From: Pedobacter psychrophilus
GTDB lineage: Bacteria; Bacteroidota; Bacteroidia; Sphingobacteriales; Sphingobacteriaceae
Direction: 5' to 3'
Length of the DNA: 64,000 bases
Assembly: GCF_001652725.1 (NCBI RefSeq)
Contig: NZ_LWHJ01000030.1
Span: 186,001-250,000, forward strand
Shown: piece by piece, positions 45,113 to 53,190 of the stretch
Numbering within the stretch: the first letter of the stretch is position 1
Layout: every line of letters begins with the position of its first letter
Program-made: the position numbers and the translations under genes
Notes under the pieces: model-generated
What the model was told of the DNA's origin: nothing
What the model saw: the letters and a program-made list of their open reading frames with translations, nothing else
The model's database searches: none

Positions 45113-46240
45113 ATGAAGTTATTCGACGTATATCCAATCAACAATATCAACATCGTAAAAGGCAAAGGTAGCTTGGTCTGGGATGATAAAGGGCAGGAAT
45201 ATCTGGATTTATACGGCGGTCATGCTGTAATTTCAATCGGTCACACGCATCCACATTATGTAAAGCGATTAGAAGATCAATTGCATAAAATTGGTTTTTA
45301 TTCCAATTCAATTGAGATTCCTTTACAAACAGAACTAGCTGAAAAATTAGGAAAGGTTTCTGGAAAAGAAGATTATCAACTTTTCTTATGCAATTCAGGT
45401 GCTGAAGCAAATGAAAACGCTTTGAAATTGGCTTCTTTTGCAAATGGCAGAAAGAAAATAATCGCTTTTAGCAAGTCCTTTCATGGAAGAACTTCTCTGG
45501 CGGTTTCAGTGACTGACAATCCAAATATTGTTGCACCAGTCAATCAAAATTCTAATGTAATATTTCTTCCTTTTAATGATGTTAGCGCCTTAAAAAGTGT
45601 TTTTGAAGATGAAGGAGAAGAGATTTGTGCAGTAATTATTGAGGGTATCCAGGGGGTTGGAGGAATAAGAGTGGCAAGTGATGAGTTTTTGCAAGCCATC
45701 CGTTCCCTTTGTGATGATAATGGAGCTTATTTCATTGCAGATTCTATCCAGTGTGGTTACGGCAGAAGTGGAAAATTCTATTCACATGATTTTGCTGGTG
45801 TGAACGCTGATATTTATCCAATGGCAAAAGGTATTGGAAACGGGTTTCCTATGGGAGCAATCAGCATCAGCCCAAAGCTAAAACCTTGGCATGGTATGTT
45901 AGGAACCACTTTCGGCGGCAATCATTTAGCTTGCGCTGCAGGCTTAGCGGTTTTAGAAGTGATGGAAGAAGAAAATTTTATGGAGAATGCAGCTAAAGTG
46001 GGTGACTATCTGATTTCCGAATTGAAAAAATTTGATAAAGTGAGAGAAGTAAGAGGGAGAGGCTTAATGATAGGCATTGAACTGCCAGAAGAATTAAGCC
46101 ACATAAAAAAGGATTTACTTTTTAAAGAACACATATTTACTGGCGAAGCTAAACCAAATGTCATTCGTTTATTGCCTGCTTTAAATTTATCTATGACGCA
46201 TGCTGATAGGTTTTTAGAGAGTTTTGCTAAACTATTATAA
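45113..46240 (+). CDS. argD: Acetyl/succinyl-ornithine aminotransferase
   Basis: A 375-residue class III PLP aminotransferase. It has GHTHPHYVKRLEDQL, FLCNSGAEANENALKLA, FHGRTSLAVSVT, DSIQCGYGRSGKFY and the PLP lysine in AKGIGNGFPMGA. It fits the fourth step of arginine synthesis, the transamination of the acylated semialdehyde. The gene follows the S23 cassette and ends just before the toxin-antitoxin promoter. Confidence 0.93.
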   Translation: MKLFDVYPINNINIVKGKGSLVWDDKGQEYLDLYGGHAVISIGHTHPHYVKRLEDQLHKIGFYSNSIEIPLQTELAEKLGKVSGKEDYQLFLCNSGAEANENALKLASFANGRKKIIAFSKSFHGRTSLAVSVTDNPNIVAPVNQNSNVIFLPFNDVSALKSVFEDEGEEICAVIIEGIQGVGGIRVASDEFLQAIRSLCDDNGAYFIADSIQCGYGRSGKFYSHDFAGVNADIYPMAKGIGNGFPMGAISISPKLKPWHGMLGTTFGGNHLACAAGLAVLEVMEEENFMENAAKVGDYLISELKKFDKVREVRGRGLMIGIELPEELSHIKKDLLFKEHIFTGEAKPNVIRLLPALNLSMTHADRFLESFAKLL

Positions 46241-46252
46241 AGGGCATTTAAT

Positions 46253-46260
46253 TATATTTG
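46253..46260 (+). promoter_or_regulatory. -7 box of the toxin-antitoxin pair
   Basis: TATATTTG ends 3 bases before the ATG at 46264, so the antitoxin transcript would start at or next to its start codon. Confidence 0.5.
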
Positions 46261-46263
46261 TGT

Positions 46264-46461
46264 ATGACAGTTAAATATTTAATCGACGAGAAAGGTAACA
46301 AAACTGCGGTTCAGTTGAGCTTAGAAGATTATAATGCGCTTTTAGAAAGCGCAAATATTTTACCGCAACACGTAATAGATGGGATTAAAAAAGGTCAAGA
46401 GGAAGGTAAATTAGGCTTAACTAAATCTACTGATGAAGTGATGAAGAAATACGAATCATGA
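46264..46461 (+). CDS. Antitoxin (Phd/YefM/RelB-like)
   Basis: A 65-residue protein starting at ATG 46264 (MTVKYLIDEKGNKTAVQLSLEDY), with a central NILPQHVIDGIKKGQEEGKLG and a C-terminal STDEVMKKYES tail, typical of small antitoxins that pair with RelE/ParE toxins. A TTG at 46258 would add only two residues but falls in the promoter box. It overlaps the toxin gene by 4 bases (ATGA). Confidence 0.8.
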   Translation: MTVKYLIDEKGNKTAVQLSLEDYNALLESANILPQHVIDGIKKGQEEGKLGLTKSTDEVMKKYES

Positions 46462-46742
46462 AATTAGAAGTTCGGTGGACACCAAATGCAGAACAAACTT
46501 TTGATGTTATATATCAATTTGTTCTAGAACAATGGGGATTTGAAATTGCAGAGAACTTAAAGTTGAAAATCCTAAAAACACTAGACCAAATTTCAGAACA
46601 ACCTTTTTTATTTCAGGAATCTTCTTTAAAGGATGTGAGAAAAGCTGTAATATCAAAATATACCTCGTTATTTTACGAAGTTTTAGAAAATCATATCCTT
46701 CTAGTTTTCTTTTGGGATAATAGACAACAACCTATCTTTTAA
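46458..46742 (+). CDS. RelE/ParE-family toxin
   Basis: A 94-residue RelE/ParE-fold protein: LEVRWTPNAEQTFDVIYQFVLEQWG, a long helix (AENLKLKILKTLDQISEQP), then DVRKAVISKYTSLFYEVLENHILLVFFWDNRQ. The last strands carry the conserved Arg and aromatic residues of the family. Whether it cuts mRNA (RelE) or acts on gyrase (ParE) is not visible. It ends 10 bases before argF'. Confidence 0.85.
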   Translation: MKLEVRWTPNAEQTFDVIYQFVLEQWGFEIAENLKLKILKTLDQISEQPFLFQESSLKDVRKAVISKYTSLFYEVLENHILLVFFWDNRQQPIF

Positions 46743-46752
46743 ATCAATCATC

Positions 46753-47703
46753 ATGAAACTTTTTTCCTCAGTCAACGATGTCTCTAATATTCATCAAATC
46801 GTTTCAGAAGCCATTTCACAAAAGCAAAATCCTTTTGCTGATGAGCAATTAGGCAAACATAAAACCTTAGGATTGATATTTTTAAATCCAAGTTTGCGTA
46901 CCCGCTTAAGCACACAAAAAGCTGCTTTAAATTTAGGGATGCAGGTAATGGTGATGAATCTGGATAAAGAAGGCTGGGCATTAGAAACTCAGGATGGAGT
47001 GATCATGAACGGAACAACAGTAGAGCATATCAGAGAAGCTGCTGGTGTGATGGGTGAATATTGTGATGTGATTGGTTTTAGATCTTTTCCTGGCTTAGTA
47101 AACCGTGAAGAAGATTATTCAGAAGAGATTTTTAATAAGTTTGTGAAATTTTGTGGCGTTCCTGTACTTAGTTTAGAATCCGCAATCCGCCATCCTTTAC
47201 AAAGTTTGGCAGATTTAGTTACGATTGAGGAGTTAAAGAAAACAGAGAAGCCTAAAGTGGTTTTAACTTGGGCGCCTCATGTAAAGCCTTTGCCTCAAGC
47301 AGTGGCAAATTCTTTTGCCGAGTGGATGAATAAAGCAGATTACGATTTCGTAATTACTCACCCAGAAGGTTATGATTTGGCTCCTGAATTTGTGGGTAAT
47401 GCTTTTGTAACCAATAATCAGGATGAAGCTTTGGCCGGTGCCGATTTTGTTTATGTAAAAAATTGGTCGAGCTATAACGATTACGGTAAAATTTTAACTG
47501 ATGGTGAAGGCTGGATGATGACAAATGAGAAGTTGAAATTGACGAATAATGCCGGGGTAATGCATTGCTTACCTGTAAGAAGAGGATTAGAATTGTCTCA
47601 TGAAATTTTAGACGGACCAAATTCACTCGTTTTAAATCAGGCAAATAATAGAGTTTGGGCAGCACAAGCTGTTTTGAAAAGTATATTGGAGAGCCTCACC
47701 TAA
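46753..47703 (+). CDS. argF': N-acylornithine carbamoyltransferase (probably N-succinylornithine)
   Basis: A 316-residue transcarbamylase. It has FLNPSLRTRLSTQKAA (the carbamoyl-phosphate site), IRHPLQSLADL, WAPHVKPLPQAVANSFAEWM and MHCLPVRRGLE. The order is that of acylornithine carbamoyltransferases of Bacteroidota and Xanthomonads. The key specificity residue before EH at residues 91-92 is Val90; N-acetyl enzymes have Glu here and the Bacteroides succinyl enzyme has Pro. A non-acidic residue at this site fits the succinyl substrate. The final codons (ESLT, then TAA) lie in a repeat. Confidence 0.88.
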   Translation: MKLFSSVNDVSNIHQIVSEAISQKQNPFADEQLGKHKTLGLIFLNPSLRTRLSTQKAALNLGMQVMVMNLDKEGWALETQDGVIMNGTTVEHIREAAGVMGEYCDVIGFRSFPGLVNREEDYSEEIFNKFVKFCGVPVLSLESAIRHPLQSLADLVTIEELKKTEKPKVVLTWAPHVKPLPQAVANSFAEWMNKADYDFVITHPEGYDLAPEFVGNAFVTNNQDEALAGADFVYVKNWSSYNDYGKILTDGEGWMMTNEKLKLTNNAGVMHCLPVRRGLELSHEILDGPNSLVLNQANNRVWAAQAVLKSILESLT

Positions 47704-47832
47704 ATCCTCTCCAAAGGAGAGGACTTGCCTATATTGTAGGAATGTAAAATGTGATAATGAAAGATTTAAAATCTCAATTAAAAATAGCCACATCTAACTC
47801 CCTCTCCTTCGGAGAGGGCCGGGGTGAGGGCT
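47694..47832. repeat. Inverted repeat spanning the end of argF' and the start of argB
   Basis: CCTCACC...CCTCTCCAAAGGAGAGG on the left (47696-47722) and CCCTCTCCTTCGGAGAGGG...GGGTGAGG on the right (47801-47830) are inverted repeats of each other. Each half also forms its own hairpin. The right half is translated as the N-terminal part of argB. Confidence 0.75.
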
Positions 47833-48647
47833 TATACGTCATAAAAATTGGAGGAAATGTCATTGACGATTCCGAAAAACTACATCATTTTTTAAAGGCT
47901 TTCGCTGATTTAAAAGGAAATAAAATTTTGGTTCACGGCGGTGGAAAAATGGCTACGAAGTTAGCAGCAGAAATGCACATTGAAGCCAAAATGGTGGAGG
48001 GACGCAGAATTACGGATATTGAAACTTTAAGAATTGTAACCATGGTTTATGCGGGTTTAATCAGCAAAAACCTAATAGCTCAATTGCAAATGCATGGCTG
48101 TAATGCTTTAGGTTTAAGTGGTGCTGATGGCAATTTGATTAAAGCTACCAAACGCCCAATCCAAAAAATCAAATCTAAAACAGATGATACTTTCCTGGAG
48201 GTGGATTTTGGTTTTGTAGGTGATTTGGATGATAACTCAATAGAGATAAAAAACTTATCCAAGTTACTAGAGAGCGGTTTTATTCCTGTTTTTTCTGCCA
48301 TTACGCATGATGGCAAAAGCCAGTTGTTAAATACTAATGCCGATACCATAGCCTCAGCTTTAGCAGTTTCAATGTCTAAAAATTATGAAACTTCATTGGT
48401 TTACTGTTTCGAGAAAAAAGGGGTTTTGGTAGATATAGATGATGAAAGTTCTGTGATTAGAGAAATTAATCCAATAAATTATAAAGATTTAAAAGCCAAA
48501 GGAATTGTTGCCGACGGAATGTTGCCTAAATTGCATAATGCATTTGAGGCTTTAAATAAAGGAGTAAAAGAAGTTTTTATTGGCAAAGCCGATGACTTGA
48601 ATGAATTAGTAAGTAGGGGCTTTTTGGGTACTAAATTGACGAAATAG
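47757..48647 (+). CDS. argB: Acetylglutamate (acylglutamate) kinase with repeat-derived N-terminus
   Basis: ArgB phosphorylates the acylated glutamate. The protein proper begins LYVIKIGGNVIDDSEKL, with VHGGGKMATKLA, GRRITDIETLRIV, GLSGADGN and LNTNADTIASALAV, all typical. Before it are about 25 residues (MKDLKSQLKIATSNSLSF...) encoded by a palindromic repeat; no start codon exists between that stretch and LYVIKIGG, so the repeat must supply the start. A GTG at 47751 is a weaker alternative. The kinase domain is complete. Confidence 0.92.
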   Translation: MKDLKSQLKIATSNSLSFGEGRGEGLYVIKIGGNVIDDSEKLHHFLKAFADLKGNKILVHGGGKMATKLAAEMHIEAKMVEGRRITDIETLRIVTMVYAGLISKNLIAQLQMHGCNALGLSGADGNLIKATKRPIQKIKSKTDDTFLEVDFGFVGDLDDNSIEIKNLSKLLESGFIPVFSAITHDGKSQLLNTNADTIASALAVSMSKNYETSLVYCFEKKGVLVDIDDESSVIREINPINYKDLKAKGIVADGMLPKLHNAFEALNKGVKEVFIGKADDLNELVSRGFLGTKLTK

Positions 48648-48653
48648 CAAGTT

Positions 48654-48737
48654 GCGTTAACGATGGCAGCGGATACCGTCCGCCAGCTGGCGGATTAAGG
48701 CTTGTGTAGTATGAGCGAACAGCGTGTTAAAACGCCC
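48654..48737. repeat. Dispersed intergenic repeat, copy 6 (reverse orientation)
   Basis: TGCGTTAACGATGGCAGCGG, then GTCCGCCAGCTGGCGGATTA and TGTGTAGTATGAGCG, ending GTGTTAAAACGCCC. It combines the palindrome of copies 2 and 4 with the middle of the variant at 26246. Confidence 0.8.
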
Positions 48738-48760
48738 GAATAAAAATAATTTTACACCTC

Positions 48761-48827
48761 GGTCTGTGTCCTCACAGACCGAAAACTAAATGGATATAAC
48801 ATAGATGGTCAGTGAGGACAAAGACCA
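48761..48827. repeat. Hairpin repeat pair
   Basis: GGTCTGTGTCCTCACAGACC is a perfect 8-bp stem with a TCCT loop; 27 bases later GGTCAGTGAGGACAAAGACC is its near-inverse. It lies between argB and proC. Confidence 0.7.
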
Positions 48828-48894
48828 TGGAATAAATTTTAAAAAGTTTGAAAGGCCTAATCACCTAACAAACCCACCACCTAACAAAAAAACA

Positions 48895-49701
48895 ATGAAA
48901 AAAATAACCATCATAGGCAGCGGAAATATTGGTTTATCACTAGCAAAAGGTTTGGTAAAAAGCGGCTTATATCCTGCACAATCAATTACTCTAACCAGAA
49001 GATCATTAACTGGATTAGCTGAATATGCAACTCAAGGTTTTCAAATTTCAAGTGATAATGCGGTTGCTGTAAAAGATGCCGAAATTATAGTTCTTGCGGT
49101 TTTGCCTCAACAGGTAAACAAGGTTTTGGATGAAATTAAAGCTTCCATTAATCCGCAAGAACAACTGTTTACTTCGGTGGTTTCTGGGGTAACGTGTAAA
49201 AACATCAGAGAGAAATTGTTTGATGATTTACAAGTGGTTAGGGTAATGCCCAATACTTCCATTGCCATTCAGCAATCTATGACTTGTATTGCAACTGATA
49301 ATGCGTCGGTAGAAAGCCTAAAAATAGTAAAGGATATTTTTGACACAGTTGGGATGACTATTCAAATTCAAGAAGATTTAATGACTTCGGCAACTGCTTT
49401 ATGCGCTTGTGGAATTGCTTTCTTTTTACGCTCTATCAGGGCGGCTTCTCAAGGCGGTGTAGAAGTTGGTTTCCATGCGAAAGATGCTTTAATGATGGCT
49501 GCACAAACCGCTAAAGGTGCTGCAGATTTATTATTACAATTGGCTTCTCACCCAGAGCATGAGATTGACAAAGTGACCTCGCCAAAAGGCTGTACAATTG
49601 CTGGATTAAATGAAATGGAGCATAATGGTTTTAGTTCGGCAATGATTAAAGGGATTAAAACTTCGGCGAAAATTGCTGGAGAGTTATATACAAAAGAATA
49701 A
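48895..49701 (+). CDS. proC: Pyrroline-5-carboxylate reductase
   Basis: ProC makes proline from pyrroline-5-carboxylate with NAD(P)H. The 268-residue protein begins MKKITIIGSGNIGLSLAKGL (dinucleotide loop GSGNIG), with VVRVMPNTSIAIQQSMTC and PKGCTIAGLNEMEHNG. The ATG at 48895 is the family start; an ATG 90 bases upstream lies in intergenic repeat sequence. A proC gene in the arginine cluster is common in Bacteroidota. Confidence 0.93.
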   Translation: MKKITIIGSGNIGLSLAKGLVKSGLYPAQSITLTRRSLTGLAEYATQGFQISSDNAVAVKDAEIIVLAVLPQQVNKVLDEIKASINPQEQLFTSVVSGVTCKNIREKLFDDLQVVRVMPNTSIAIQQSMTCIATDNASVESLKIVKDIFDTVGMTIQIQEDLMTSATALCACGIAFFLRSIRAASQGGVEVGFHAKDALMMAAQTAKGAADLLLQLASHPEHEIDKVTSPKGCTIAGLNEMEHNGFSSAMIKGIKTSAKIAGELYTKE

Positions 49702-49728
49702 AGATAAAAGAGCAAAGAAAAAGGAAAG

Positions 49729-50793
49729 ATGATTGATAAAATTCTTTATGAAAACTCAGTTTCACTTTTAAAAAAGCTGATTTCTACTCCTTCTCTGAGT
49801 AAAGAAGAAGGTGGAACTTTTGCTATTCTTTCTGATTTCTTCACTAAAAACAGCGTCGCTTTTCACACCAAGGGTTTCAATATTTGGGCTTACAACAAAC
49901 ATTTTGATAAAAATAAAAAAACCATTTTATTAAACTCTCACCACGATACGGTGAAGCCCAATAAAAGCTATACCCGCGACCCTTTTTCTCCGGATGAAGT
50001 TGATGGAAAACTTTTTGGCTTGGGAAGTAATGATGCTGGTGGCTGTCTGGTTTCTTTAATAGCTACTTTTTTACATTTTTACAATCAAGAAAACCTAAAA
50101 TATAACATCGCAATCGCTACTACTGCCGAGGAAGAAAATTCGGGTAAAGGCGGTTTAGAATCCATCATCCCAGAATTAGGAAAATTAGATTTTGCCATAA
50201 TTGGCGAACCCACTTTAATGGATTTAGCAATTGCCGAAAAAGGTTTAATGGTATTAGATTGTCATGTAAAAGGAAAATCTGGTCATGCCGCTAGAAACGA
50301 AGGAGAAAATGCGATTTATAAAGCCTTAAAAGATATCGAGTGGTTCCAAAATTACCAGTTCACTAAAGTTTCAGATACTTTAGGACCCATAAAAATGACG
50401 GTAACTATCATCAATGCGGGCACTTTACACAATGTAGTTCCCGACAATTGCACTTTTACGGTAGATGTTCGGGTAACAGATGTTTACAGTAACGAAGACG
50501 TTTTAAAAATTATTCGTCAGTTTGTGAATTGCGAAGTAGTTCCACGTTCTGTCAGATTGAAACCTTCTTCCATTCCAAAAGAACATCCAATTGTACAAGC
50601 CGGAATTTCTTTAGGAAAAAACACTTATGGCTCCCCAACCACTTCTGATCAGTCTTTATTGGATATCCCTTCCCTGAAATGTGGTCCTGGCGATTCGGCA
50701 AGGTCTCATACCGCAGATGAGTTTATTTATTTAAAAGAAATAGAAGAAGGGATTGAGGGATATATAAAAATGCTGGAGAAAGTGATTAAATAA
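49729..50793 (+). CDS. argE: M20-family acylornithine/acylcitrulline deacylase
   Basis: A 354-residue M20 metallopeptidase. It has the zinc ligands in LLNSHHDTVKP and LGSNDAGGC, the acid-base pair in ATTAEEENSGKGG, IGEPTLMDLAIAEKG and a dimerisation domain, with HTADEFIYL at the C-terminus. In this cluster it would remove the acyl group from acylcitrulline, since the transcarbamylase is of the ArgF' type. The operon stops here: argH does not follow. Confidence 0.9.
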   Translation: MIDKILYENSVSLLKKLISTPSLSKEEGGTFAILSDFFTKNSVAFHTKGFNIWAYNKHFDKNKKTILLNSHHDTVKPNKSYTRDPFSPDEVDGKLFGLGSNDAGGCLVSLIATFLHFYNQENLKYNIAIATTAEEENSGKGGLESIIPELGKLDFAIIGEPTLMDLAIAEKGLMVLDCHVKGKSGHAARNEGENAIYKALKDIEWFQNYQFTKVSDTLGPIKMTVTIINAGTLHNVVPDNCTFTVDVRVTDVYSNEDVLKIIRQFVNCEVVPRSVRLKPSSIPKEHPIVQAGISLGKNTYGSPTTSDQSLLDIPSLKCGPGDSARSHTADEFIYLKEIEEGIEGYIKMLEKVIK

Positions 50794-50798
50794 AATTT

Positions 50799-50895
50799 GG
50801 GCAATCCCCCAATAAAAATTGGGGTCGGGCTTTCTCTCCAATCTTTTTCTGATGAAAATTCAGAAAAAGGATTTCCGTACCAATCCCTATTGCAA
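50799..50895. repeat. Dispersed intergenic repeat, copy 7
   Basis: TTGGGCAATCCCCCAA with TTGGGG form one inverted pair; AATCTTTTTCTGA and TCAGAAAAAGGATT form the second; the end is CAATCCCTATTGCAA. It starts 5 bases after the argE stop. The rest of the 300-base gap to 51093 is AT-rich and holds the promoter below and a small palindrome TGTCGATTGAATTGACA at about 50968. Confidence 0.75.
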
Positions 50896-51069
50896 TACTT
50901 AAGGTCTCTTAAATATTTTTAGTCATATCGATTTTTATCATTTTTTTCGATAGGTTAATTTTTCATGTCGATTGAATTGACACATAAAATAATTTTTTCG
51001 CTTTCAAAAAGGAATAACTAATCTGTTATCTTTTTGACAATCAAATATTAAAATATCAGATTACTGAAT

Positions 51070-51077
51070 TATCTTTG
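51070..51077 (+). promoter_or_regulatory. -7 box of the DUF4403 gene
   Basis: TATCTTTG lies 16 bases before the ATG at 51094. Confidence 0.6.
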
Positions 51078-51093
51078 CGATTTAAAGTTTAAA

Positions 51094-52497
51094 ATGAAAA
51101 AAATCATCCTAAATATAATTTTGGTTGCAAGTATTGCAATCTTGTTTTCCTCTTGTGGTAGCACCAAACAAGTAATGGCATTAAAACCTTTGCCAGATTA
51201 TTCCTCTACAGAAGTGGTGTATGAAAAACAACTATCATTTATTAATATGCCGGTAGAGATAGCTGTTAAAGATTTACAAACACAAACCAATAAATACCTA
51301 AATGGGTTAATTTATGAGGATAATTCTTTAGATGGTGATAATTTGATGATGAAAGTCTATAAGCAATCCAACATTGCAATTGTAGAAAAGGACGGTAAAA
51401 TCATCATGGATTTACCTTTAAAAGTAGCTGGAAAAGTTAAATACGGACTTCAATCTTTCGGGATAGATTTATCAGATACTAAAGATTTTAATTTGAACGG
51501 AACCGTTAGATTGAGCTCTGCAGTAGGATTAAAAGATTGGAAAATCATAACCAATACCACTATCCAAAACATTACTTGGAAAGAAGCACCCACAGTTAGT
51601 GTGGCAGGTAAAACAATTCCTATTACCTATTTAATAAATCCAGCAATATCAATATTTAAAGGAACGCTTTCTAAACTGGTTGATGATGCAATTGCACAAT
51701 CTTTAGATATTAAACCTTATGTTTTAGATGCTTTGCAAAGCTTTAGTGAACCTAGTAAAGTGAATGAAGAATACAATACCTGGTTTACCATGCAGCCGGT
51801 AGAAGTTTATGCAGCAAAAGCTGTAGTTGCAAATCAAAAAATAACGGCAAATTTGGGTTTAAAGACTTATTTAGAAACTGCAATCGGGCGTAAACCATCA
51901 ATAACTTTTGATAGAAATACCATTGTATTAAAAGCTGTTGACAAATTACCTGATGATTTCAAAGCAAATGTTGCCGCTTTTGCCCCATATAGTTATGCGT
52001 CTTCTGTAGTTTCTAAAAACTTTGCGGGTCAAAAGTTTGAATCTGGAAGCAGATCCGTAACCGTAAATAAAGTAGATTTATGGGGAAAGGATGGCAGAAT
52101 GATTGTCGCATTAAATTTAAGCGGCTCGGTAAATGGAGATTTCTACCTCACAGGAATTCCGGCTTACAACGCTGAAACCAAAGAAATTTATTTAGATCAG
52201 GTAGATTTTGTATTAGACTCAAAAAACAAGCTGTTAAAAGTAGGAAATTGGTTAGCTCATGGACTAATCCTTAAAAAAATGAGCAACGCATGTCGTTTTT
52301 CAATAGCATCTCAATTAGCTGACGGAGAAAAAACGATGGCCAGTTATTTAAACAATTACCAACCTATAAAAGGGGTGAAAGTAAACGGCAGCTTAACTGG
52401 TATTACACCTAACAAAGTAATCTTAACACCAAATGCAATTGTGGCAATGGTAGTTGCAACAGGAAAAGTAGCGGTAAGTATTGATGGGTTGGAGTAA
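51094..52497 (+). CDS. DUF4403-family lipoprotein
   Basis: A 467-residue protein with a lipobox (LFSSC, Cys21). The mature part carries the DUF4403 pattern: SFINMPVEIAVKDLQTQTNKYLNG early, KYGLQSFGIDLSDT, GLKDWKIITNTT, WLAHGLI and a C-terminal TPNAIVAMVVATGKVAVSIDGL. The fold is predicted to be lipid-binding beta-rich (similar to BPI/TULIP-like proteins), but the function is unknown. It is probably attached to the outer membrane. A terminator follows. Confidence 0.85.
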   Translation: MKKIILNIILVASIAILFSSCGSTKQVMALKPLPDYSSTEVVYEKQLSFINMPVEIAVKDLQTQTNKYLNGLIYEDNSLDGDNLMMKVYKQSNIAIVEKDGKIIMDLPLKVAGKVKYGLQSFGIDLSDTKDFNLNGTVRLSSAVGLKDWKIITNTTIQNITWKEAPTVSVAGKTIPITYLINPAISIFKGTLSKLVDDAIAQSLDIKPYVLDALQSFSEPSKVNEEYNTWFTMQPVEVYAAKAVVANQKITANLGLKTYLETAIGRKPSITFDRNTIVLKAVDKLPDDFKANVAAFAPYSYASSVVSKNFAGQKFESGSRSVTVNKVDLWGKDGRMIVALNLSGSVNGDFYLTGIPAYNAETKEIYLDQVDFVLDSKNKLLKVGNWLAHGLILKKMSNACRFSIASQLADGEKTMASYLNNYQPIKGVKVNGSLTGITPNKVILTPNAIVAMVVATGKVAVSIDGLE

Positions 52498-52500
52498 AAA

Positions 52501-52528
52501 AGAGGGATTGTTTATTAATCCCTCTTGT
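52501..52528 (+). terminator. Intrinsic terminator after DUF4403
   Basis: GAGGGATT / AATCCCTC form an 8-bp stem with T residues after. It can also serve the converging acetyltransferase gene. Confidence 0.8.
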
Positions 52529-52553
52529 TTGTTAATATGACGAAAGAAAATTA

Positions 52554-53108
52554 CTAACTCAATTCTCTTTCCCTAATCTTTACAGCGGGATTCCCTTGGT
52601 AAATGCTAAAAGCCTCCAAATCTTTAGTCGCAATAGATCCTACTGATAAAACCGAATGTGATTTTGCGATGATCCCAGGGCAAACAATGGCACTAGCGCC
52701 AATCCAAACGCCATCTTCTAAAATAATTGGTTTAGTAATTAAATTAAAATAAGGTGATTTGTAATTGTGGTTACCGGTCATCAAGGTTGCGTTTTGAGAA
52801 ACACAGCAGTTTTTCCCAATAATAACAGCAGCTAAGTTTTCTATGTAACATTCCGCCAACCAGGAATGATCACCCAATTCTAGTTTCCACGGAAACTTAA
52901 TGTGTACATAAGGTTTTACTCGTACATCCTTTCCTATTTTAGCTCCAAAAAGTTTTAGAAACCACACAAGTACTATAGAGAAAGGAACCAATCCCGAACG
53001 AAAAAACAAGCAACTTGTAAAATACCATAGCAATTGTTTCAACGTAGATGCCCCATGTTGGAAATCTTTTGTGTCGAATTTTTTTTGGAGTTGCACCGTG
53101 TTATTCAT
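52554..53108 (-). CDS. WcaF-like acyltransferase (left-handed beta-helix)
   Basis: A 184-residue hexapeptide-repeat transferase similar to colanic-acid acetyltransferase WcaF. It has two membrane-associated N-terminal helices (LLWYFTSCLFFRSGLVPFS) and then hexapeptide repeats (IGKDVRVKPYVHI, GDHSWLAECYI, IIGKNCCVSQNATLMTGNHN, LEDGVWIGASAIVCPGIIAKS), with GNPAVKIRE at the end. The catalytic His is in TGNHN. It probably O-acetylates the exopolysaccharide. Last gene of the locus. Confidence 0.87.
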   Translation of the reverse strand: MNNTVQLQKKFDTKDFQHGASTLKQLLWYFTSCLFFRSGLVPFSIVLVWFLKLFGAKIGKDVRVKPYVHIKFPWKLELGDHSWLAECYIENLAAVIIGKNCCVSQNATLMTGNHNYKSPYFNLITKPIILEDGVWIGASAIVCPGIIAKSHSVLSVGSIATKDLEAFSIYQGNPAVKIRERELS

Positions 53109-53145
53109 TTAATCTAATCCTAATATATTTATATCTAATCGGTTT

Positions 53146-53190
53146 TTAGCTTTAAGCCTTAAGCTTTGAACTTTCAGCCTTTCTTATCCA
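53146..53190 (-). repeat. Palindromic repeat at the 3' end of the exosortase-like gene
   Basis: On the minus strand AAAGGCTGAAAGTTCAAAGC then TTAAGGCTTAAAGC has the same building blocks as the inserts in argC and the helicase. It supplies the stop codon (TAA) of the gene. Confidence 0.6.

Noticed and set aside
48805-48894. Extended proC N-terminus
   Set aside because: It is encoded by repeat sequence; the family start is the ATG at 48895.
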